Below are positions 7,366 to 15,887 of a DNA stretch of 15,887 nucleotides, in pieces; position 1 is the stretch's first letter; the number at the start of each line of letters is the position of its first letter. The notes under the pieces were generated by a model. It was not told the origin of the DNA. It was given only the letters and a program-made list of their open reading frames with translations, and searched no databases. Source of the DNA: DAOUAJ01 sp034433615 (lineage in GTDB: Bacteria; Chloroflexota; Anaerolineae; DUEN01); the NCBI GenBank assembly GCA_034433615.1, contig DAOUAJ010000342.1:1-15887 (forward strand), in the 5' to 3' direction. Both the position numbers and the translations under genes were made by a program.

Positions 7366-7478
7366 AGGCAACGAGTAATAAGGCGATGAGGAACGAGGCG
7401 ATGGAGAGCGAGGCAATGAGAGATAAGGCGGCGGCCCGCAAACCTCGTTGCCTCATCCCTTATTGCCTCGGTGCCTTT
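7364..7478 (+). repeat. Palindrome built from 15-bp tandem repeats between rpoB and rpoC
   Basis: Four degenerate 15-bp units run from 7367 to 7426 (GGCAACGA+GTAATAA, GGCGATGA+GGAACGA, GGCGATGG+AGAGCGA, GGCAATGA+GAGATAA). The first two, with flanks (7364-7398), are nearly complementary to 7443-7478, giving a roughly 35-bp imperfect hairpin with a 44-nt loop and a TTTT at its end. The last units can form an alternative, weaker hairpin with the same right arm. The element starts on the rpoB stop codon. It could weaken read-through into rpoC, mark an RNase cleavage site, or be a mobile-type intergenic palindrome. Confidence 0.8.
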
Positions 7479-7519
7479 TGGATGCCAGGACGGTGAGTGG
7501 AATTTAGGGGGGTGTTACC

Positions 7520-12177
<4,658 letters not shown>

Positions 12178-12181
<4 letters not shown>

Positions 12182-12206
12182 CCCGGCATTAACTCTATGC
12201 TAGAAT
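12178..12206 (+). promoter_or_regulatory. Extended -10 promoter for rpsL-rpsG-fusA, overlapping the rpoC stop
   Basis: TTGACC (12178-12183), a 17-bp spacer and TAGAAT (12201-12206) preceded by TGC (extended -10) form a strong sigma-70 promoter. The -35 hexamer contains the rpoC stop codon TGA (12179-12181). The start site would be near 12213, giving a leader of about 80 nt. Confidence 0.82.
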
Positions 12207-12250
12207 GTATATTTGTGGGCTGGACAGGGGTTCACTCATCCGGTTTTTCT

Positions 12251-12285
12251 CTTGCTTTATAACGACGAGCAAGCAATCAGGGAGG
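12251..12285 (+). promoter_or_regulatory. rpsL leader hairpin and ribosome-binding site that fixes the TTG start
   Basis: CTTGCT (12251-12256) can pair with AGCAAG (12268-12273), a small hairpin that ends just before the Shine-Dalgarno sequence GGGAGG (12280-12285). That site is 7 nt from TTG 12293, the start that gives the canonical S12 N-terminus MPTINQLVRKGR. An ATG at 12288 is nearer the site (2 nt) but out of frame and opens only an 8-codon ORF. Confidence 0.7.
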
Positions 12286-12292
12286 ACATGAC

Positions 12293-12709
12293 TTGCCGAC
12301 CATCAATCAATTAGTGCGCAAAGGACGTAAGCCGGTTGTGAAGAAGGAAAAGGCGCCCGCTTTGCGGTTTAACCATAACGCTCTCACCGGGCGTACGGTG
12401 CGTACTGCCAAGGGTGCACCACAGCGGCGAGGGGTCTGTACGCAGGTGCGTACCATGACGCCTAAGAAGCCTAACTCGGCGTTGCGCAAGATCGCTCGCG
12501 TCCGCTTGACCAGCGGTGTGGAAGTCACGGCTTACATTCCGGGCGAAGGGCACAACTTGCAGGAGCACTCCGTGGTGCTGGTGCGCGGTGGCCGTGTGAA
12601 AGACCTGCCGGGCGTGCGCTATCACATCGTGCGCGGCGCGTTGGATTCTGCGGGCGTGGCGAATCGTAAGCGCGGCCGATCAAAATATGGGGCAAAGCTG
12701 CCTAAGTAG
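12293..12709 (+). CDS. rpsL: 30S ribosomal protein S12
   Basis: 138 residues. S12 sits at the decoding centre of the small subunit and monitors codon-anticodon pairing. The N-terminus MPTINQLVRKGR and the core TPKKPNSALRKIARVRLTSG and GHNLQEHSVVLVRGGRVKDL are canonical. Lys 58/59 and Lys 103 correspond to E. coli Lys 42/43 and 87, so no streptomycin-resistance substitution is seen; Asp 104 matches the Asp that is methylthiolated in E. coli. Compared with the 124-residue E. coli protein there is an N-terminal insert around residues 20-40, as in Firmicutes S12. The start is TTG, chosen because it gives the family N-terminus and has GGGAGG at 7 nt. It is transcribed from the promoter at the rpoC stop, and rpsG follows after an unusually long 184-bp spacer. 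Confidence 0.98.
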   Translation: MPTINQLVRKGRKPVVKKEKAPALRFNHNALTGRTVRTAKGAPQRRGVCTQVRTMTPKKPNSALRKIARVRLTSGVEVTAYIPGEGHNLQEHSVVLVRGGRVKDLPGVRYHIVRGALDSAGVANRKRGRSKYGAKLPK

Positions 12710-12770
12710 CCAGTACCTCTGTGCCTGAGCCTTCGGTAGGGTAGTTCCATAAACAGCGCTCTTCTGTTCC

Positions 12771-12855
12771 AGATGCAAGATGCAGGATCCAGGATGCAGG
12801 CAGGTGCTTCCTGGATCTTGCATCTTGTATCCCGTCAGGGATGCTTGTATCCCGT
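12771..12855 (+). repeat. Palindrome of heptamer repeats plus direct repeat between rpsL and rpsG
   Basis: Four heptamers in tandem (AGATGCA, AGATGCA, GGATCCA, GGATGCA) occupy 12771-12798. Positions 12772-12794 pair with 12809-12831 along 23 bp with only two G-T wobbles, and the right arm is itself heptamer-like on the other strand. Next come two copies of CTTGTATCCCGT (12824-12835 and 12844-12855), the first joined to a small hairpin ATCCC/GGGAT. No promoter or gene is seen here. In E. coli this spacer holds the site where S7 represses its own translation; a similar role is possible but unproven. Confidence 0.8.
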
Positions 12856-12893
12856 TAAGAGTCATATCCAATTTGGAATTGTGAGGATCTAAA

Positions 12894-13364
12894 ATGCCCA
12901 GACGTAATCGTCCGCCGAAGCGCGCGGTTCAGCCTGATTGGAAGTATAACAGTGAGCTGGTTACGCAGCTCATCAACAAGGTCATGCTGAATGGCAAGAA
13001 AAGCAAGGCCGAGAAAATTGTCTATGAGAGCATGCGCCTCATGGAAGAACGGTTGCACCGTCCAGCGCTTGAGCTTTTGGAGCAGGCTGTGCGCAATGCG
13101 ACCCCGCTCATCGAGGTGCGGCCGCGCCGTGTGGGTGGCGCGACCTACCAGGTGCCGATGGAAATCCCCCCCGACCGTCGTGTGAGCCTGGCATTGCGTT
13201 GGTTAGTGCAACACGCGCGCCAGCGCCCCGGCAAATCCATGATCGAGAAGCTGGCCGGCGAGTTGATGGACGCTCACCAGGGGCAGGGTGCGACGATCAA
13301 GCGGCGTGAGGATACTCACCGCATGGCAGAAGCCAACCGGGCCTTTGCTCATTATCGTTGGTGA
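12894..13364 (+). CDS. rpsG: 30S ribosomal protein S7
   Basis: 156 residues, the standard length. S7 nucleates assembly of the 3' major domain (head) of 16S rRNA and lines the exit site for tRNA. The start MPRRNRPPKR, the core KVMLNGKKSKAEKIVYESM and the block NATPLIEVRPRRVGGATYQV are canonical, as are the RRVSLALRWL helix and the GKSMIEKLAGELMDA segment. ATG 12894 has GTGAGG 7 nt upstream. It lies 184 bp after rpsL and 49 bp before fusA, the classical str-operon order, and is probably cotranscribed with both. Nothing in the protein is unusual. Confidence 0.98.
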   Translation: MPRRNRPPKRAVQPDWKYNSELVTQLINKVMLNGKKSKAEKIVYESMRLMEERLHRPALELLEQAVRNATPLIEVRPRRVGGATYQVPMEIPPDRRVSLALRWLVQHARQRPGKSMIEKLAGELMDAHQGQGATIKRREDTHRMAEANRAFAHYRW

Positions 13365-13413
13365 TGTGCCACGGCAAACTCTGCCAGGACCCTGCAAGTT
13401 GAGGTGATGTGAG

Positions 13414-15489
13414 ATGACGAGAGAGGTCCCCCTCTCCCGGTTGCGTAATATCGGCATTATTGCCCACATTGACGCCGGAAAAACCACGACAACCGAACGC
13501 ATCCTTTTCTACACCGGGCGAACTTATCGCCTGGGTAACGTGGATGAGGGGACCACGGTCACCGACTGGATGGAACAGGAACGGGAGCGCGGCATCACCA
13601 TCACGGCCGCTGCGATCTCGTGTACCTGGAAAGGGATCCAGATCAACATCATTGACACGCCAGGGCACATTGACTTTACAGCAGAGGTCCAACGCTCGTT
13701 GCGGGTGCTTGATGGAGGGGTGGTCGTCTTCGATGCGGTCAACGGTGTAGAGCCGCAATCGGAGACGGTGTGGCGTCAGGCGGATCGCTATCACGTGCCG
13801 CGTATTTGCTTCATTAACAAAATGGACCGGGTAGGCGCTGATTATTGGCGCACCATCTCTATGATCAAGACCCGGCTCCACGCGCAACCGGTGGCCATCC
13901 AGGTACCGATCGGGGTATACGATTCGTTTCAAGGCATGGTGGACCTGATTGAGGAGAAGGCCTGGATCTTCTCCGATGAGCTGGGGGCCCACCCTGAGCA
14001 GGTGGACATCCCGGCTGATCTGGCCGATGAGGTGGCCCGGCGGCGCGAGGAGATGATTGAGCTGATCGCCGACGCGGACGACACAGTGTTACGCCAGTAC
14101 CTGGAAGGGGAGTCCATCTCAGCGGAGGATCTTCGCCAGGCTCTGCGTCGGGCGACCATCGCTGGCGCTCTGGTGCCGGTGTTCTGCGGCTCTTCTCTTA
14201 GGAACAAGGGGGTACAACCCTTGCTGGATGCAGTGGTCTATTATCTCCCTTCGCCGCTGGATGTCCCGCCGATTCGCGGGGAGAACCCGCGCACACACCA
14301 GGAAGAGGAGCGATTTCCAGATCCCGAGGGACCGTTAGCGGCTCTAGTGTTTAAGATCGCCAGTGATCCATACATGGGGCGGCTGGCCTACCTGCGCGTC
14401 TACTCCGGCACGCTACGCACGGGCGATCAAATCATGAATGCCAACAAAGAGCGTAAAGAGCGGGTAGGTCGCTTGGTACGGATGTATGCTGATAAGCGCG
14501 AAGACATTGATGCGATCTACGCGGGCGATATTGGAGCGGTGCTGGGACTTAAGCAAACGTTTACGGGTGAGACCCTGTGTGCACCCAGCGCGCCGATCCT
14601 GCTAGAGGCGATCCAGTTCCCCGAACCCGTGATCTCAGTGGCCATCGAACCGCGCACTAAGGCTGACCAAGATCGGATGGCCGATGCCCTTCAACGTCTG
14701 GCGGAGGAAGATCCTACCTTCCGCGTGCGCACGGACGAGCAGACTGGACAGACGCTGATCTCAGGCATGGGAGAATTGCACCTTGAGGTGCTGGTTGACC
14801 GCATGTTGCGCGAGTTTCGTGTGGGCGCGAACGTGGGGCGGCCTCAGGTGGCTTATCGGGAGACCATTACACGCCCTGCGCGGGCGGAGGGACGCTTTGT
14901 GCGTCAGACGGGTGGCCGTGGTCAATATGGCCACGTCTGGCTGGAGGTTGAGCCGCTCCCACCTGGTCATGGCTTTGAGTTTGAAAAGGCGATCGTGGGG
15001 GGGGCTGTTCCTCAGGAGTTCATCCCGGCTGTGGAGGCTGGAGTTCGCGAGGCGTTGGAAACCGGTGTGCTTGCTGGCTTCCCGATTGTAGACATCAAAG
15101 TACGGCTGGTTGACGGCTCCTATCACGAGGTTGATTCGTCCGATATCGCTTTCAAGATCGCCGGCTCAATGGCACTGCGAGCGGCTGTGGAAAAGGCGGG
15201 CCCGGTTTTGTTGGAGCCAGTGATGCGGGTTGATGTTGTAGTGCCCGAACAGCACACGGGCGACGTGATCGGTGATTTAAATGCGCGACGGGGACAGATC
15301 GAGGCATTGGAGTCGCATGGCCCAGGCATGCAGTTGATTCGGGCCTGGGCGCCTCTGGCAGAAATGTTTGGGTATGCCACCCGGCTGCGCTCGACCACCC
15401 AGGGTCGTGGTACATTTACCATGGAGTTTGATCACTATCAAGTGGTGGAGACAGCGCAGGCTGAGCGGATCATGTTGGGGGCGTATTGA
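13414..15489 (+). CDS. fusA: Translation elongation factor G
   Basis: 691 residues, the normal length for EF-G, the GTPase that drives ribosomal translocation and, with RRF, recycling. All GTPase motifs are present: P-loop AHIDAGKT (17-24), switch I RGIT (59-62), DTPGH (81-85) with the catalytic His 85, and NKMD (135-138). Domain II follows (about 300-400, starting LAALVFKIASDPYMGRLAY), then domains III-V including GGRGQYGHV in domain IV and the C-terminal ELHLE/RGQIE regions. It begins ATG with GAGGTGAT 5 nt upstream, 49 bp after rpsG, so it should be translated from the str-operon mRNA. It looks like the housekeeping translocase rather than the EF-G2 or ribosome-protection paralogues, because of the short N-terminus and the full conservation. 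No fusidic-acid-resistance change could be judged. Confidence 0.98.
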   Translation: MTREVPLSRLRNIGIIAHIDAGKTTTTERILFYTGRTYRLGNVDEGTTVTDWMEQERERGITITAAAISCTWKGIQINIIDTPGHIDFTAEVQRSLRVLDGGVVVFDAVNGVEPQSETVWRQADRYHVPRICFINKMDRVGADYWRTISMIKTRLHAQPVAIQVPIGVYDSFQGMVDLIEEKAWIFSDELGAHPEQVDIPADLADEVARRREEMIELIADADDTVLRQYLEGESISAEDLRQALRRATIAGALVPVFCGSSLRNKGVQPLLDAVVYYLPSPLDVPPIRGENPRTHQEEERFPDPEGPLAALVFKIASDPYMGRLAYLRVYSGTLRTGDQIMNANKERKERVGRLVRMYADKREDIDAIYAGDIGAVLGLKQTFTGETLCAPSAPILLEAIQFPEPVISVAIEPRTKADQDRMADALQRLAEEDPTFRVRTDEQTGQTLISGMGELHLEVLVDRMLREFRVGANVGRPQVAYRETITRPARAEGRFVRQTGGRGQYGHVWLEVEPLPPGHGFEFEKAIVGGAVPQEFIPAVEAGVREALETGVLAGFPIVDIKVRLVDGSYHEVDSSDIAFKIAGSMALRAAVEKAGPVLLEPVMRVDVVVPEQHTGDVIGDLNARRGQIEALESHGPGMQLIRAWAPLAEMFGYATRLRSTTQGRGTFTMEFDHYQVVETAQAERIMLGAY

Positions 15490-15506
15490 AATCGCGAGCC
15501 GCGAAT

Positions 15507-15535
15507 TTGCCTGCAACGTATAATTTGGGTATAAT
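15507..15535 (+). promoter_or_regulatory. Predicted promoter of tuf
   Basis: TTGCCT (15507-15512), a 17-bp spacer and a perfect TATAAT (15530-15535) form a good sigma-70 promoter just after fusA. A second TATAAT at 15519-15524 has no suitable -35. The predicted start near 15542 gives tuf a leader of about 210 nt and allows EF-Tu to be made in excess of EF-G. Confidence 0.78.
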
Positions 15536-15544
15536 GGCAGGGTT

Positions 15545-15684
15545 GCGCCTTCAAGCCAACGGGTGAGGCGCCTCATCATCGTCGGCTCAAGGCCGGCAAG
15601 ACATGATGCGGGTGTATGATCCGTGCAGGTTCTGCGAGGAACGCGGATACACCGTGTGAGTAACTGGCTCCAGGTTCCTCTTTT
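15545..15684 (+). ncRNA. Structured 5' leader of tuf with alternative hairpins
   Basis: Consecutive stems are visible. GCGCCT/AGGCGC pairs 15545-15550 with 15566-15571. CATCAT/ATGATG (15574-15579 with 15603-15608) encloses GTCGGC/GCCGGC (15581-15586 with 15592-15597). GGTGT and ATCCG (15611-15615, 15619-15623) pair with CGGAT and ACACC (15644-15653). GAGGAAC (15636-15642) can instead pair with GTTCCTC (15674-15680), which is followed by TTTT, giving a terminator-like alternative to the third stem. No tRNA or riboswitch family is recognised. It is best read as a candidate regulatory leader for EF-Tu expression. Confidence 0.5.
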
Positions 15685-15750
15685 CTGCCTGCCGGTCGTG
15701 ACTACCGAGCAAAGAACTCGAATTGACTGACTTCAGAAAGGAGCACAGCC

Positions 15751-15887
15751 ATGGCCAAGGCGATATTTGAGCGGACGAAGCCGCACGTGAACGTGGGGAC
15801 GATTGGGCACATTGATCATGGGAAGACGACCCTGACGGCAGCGATCACGAAGGTGCTGGCGCTGAAGGGGTTAGCGGCGTTTCGTCC
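15751..15887 (+). CDS. tuf: Translation elongation factor Tu (5' part, cut by the window end)
   Basis: Only the first 45 codons are present. EF-Tu brings aminoacyl-tRNA to the ribosome as a GTP complex. The start MAKAIFERTKPHVNVGTIGH is characteristic, and the P-loop GHIDHGKT (19-26) is intact, with Ile in place of the usual Val at position 21. ATG 15751 has AAAGGAG 7 nt upstream. It lies 261 bp after fusA with its own promoter and a structured leader. Codons in this stretch favour G in the third position (28 of the 44 complete codons after the start; all four Gly codons are GGG), more than in neighbouring fusA, though the sample is small. Confidence 0.97.
   Translation, partial: MAKAIFERTKPHVNVGTIGHIDHGKTTLTAAITKVLALKGLAAFR

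Noticed and set aside
12207..12250. Intrinsic terminator after rpoC at the T run near 12243
   Set aside because: No stem longer than a few base pairs precedes the T run, and it lies within the rpsL leader.
15490..15750. tRNA genes before tuf, as in the tufB operon of E. coli
   Set aside because: No cloverleaf with a T-loop consensus could be found in the spacer.

Overview
The window is about 15.9 kb of moderately GC-rich bacterial chromosome, most likely from a member of the Chloroflexota (Anaerolineae-like). This is inferred from the gene order rpoB-rpoC-rpsL-rpsG-fusA-tuf with no rplJ/rplL before rpoB, the Gram-positive-type insert in S12, the absence of the large proteobacterial insertion from the trigger loop of beta-prime, and large unusual insertions in both big RNA polymerase subunits. 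No taxonomic search was possible, so the phylum is a moderate-confidence inference.

Left part (1-3250, minus strand): a DeoR/GlpR-type repressor gene is followed, after a 306-bp spacer, by a gene for a lipoprotein of the peptide/oligosaccharide ABC-transporter binding-protein family (SBP_bac_5). A perfect 12-bp terminator-like hairpin lies just after the latter. Any permease and ATPase genes would lie beyond the left edge. This looks like a regulated nutrient-uptake unit.

Middle (3250-3483): a divergent control region. It holds the deoR promoter on the minus strand and, on the plus strand, a G-rich quadruplex-type tract, a perfect consensus sigma-70 promoter (TTGACA, 17 bp, TATAAT), and a leader with an intrinsic terminator directly before the rpoB ribosome-binding site. 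One arm of the terminator is duplicated over that binding site.

Right part (3484-15887, plus strand): the core transcription and translation cluster. rpoB and rpoC encode the beta and beta-prime subunits of RNA polymerase, rpsL and rpsG encode ribosomal proteins S12 and S7, fusA encodes EF-G, and tuf (EF-Tu) is cut by the window end. Internal promoters at the rpoC stop codon and before tuf split the cluster into at least three overlapping units. Two intergenic spacers (rpoB-rpoC and rpsL-rpsG) carry palindromes built from short tandem repeats, and tuf has a long structured leader.

The most noteworthy biology is in RNA polymerase. Beta-prime carries an inserted domain resembling the C-terminal domain of the alpha subunit, a long coiled-coil insertion after its zinc finger, and an acidic tail. 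Beta carries about 140 extra residues made of degenerate WLR-type repeats.
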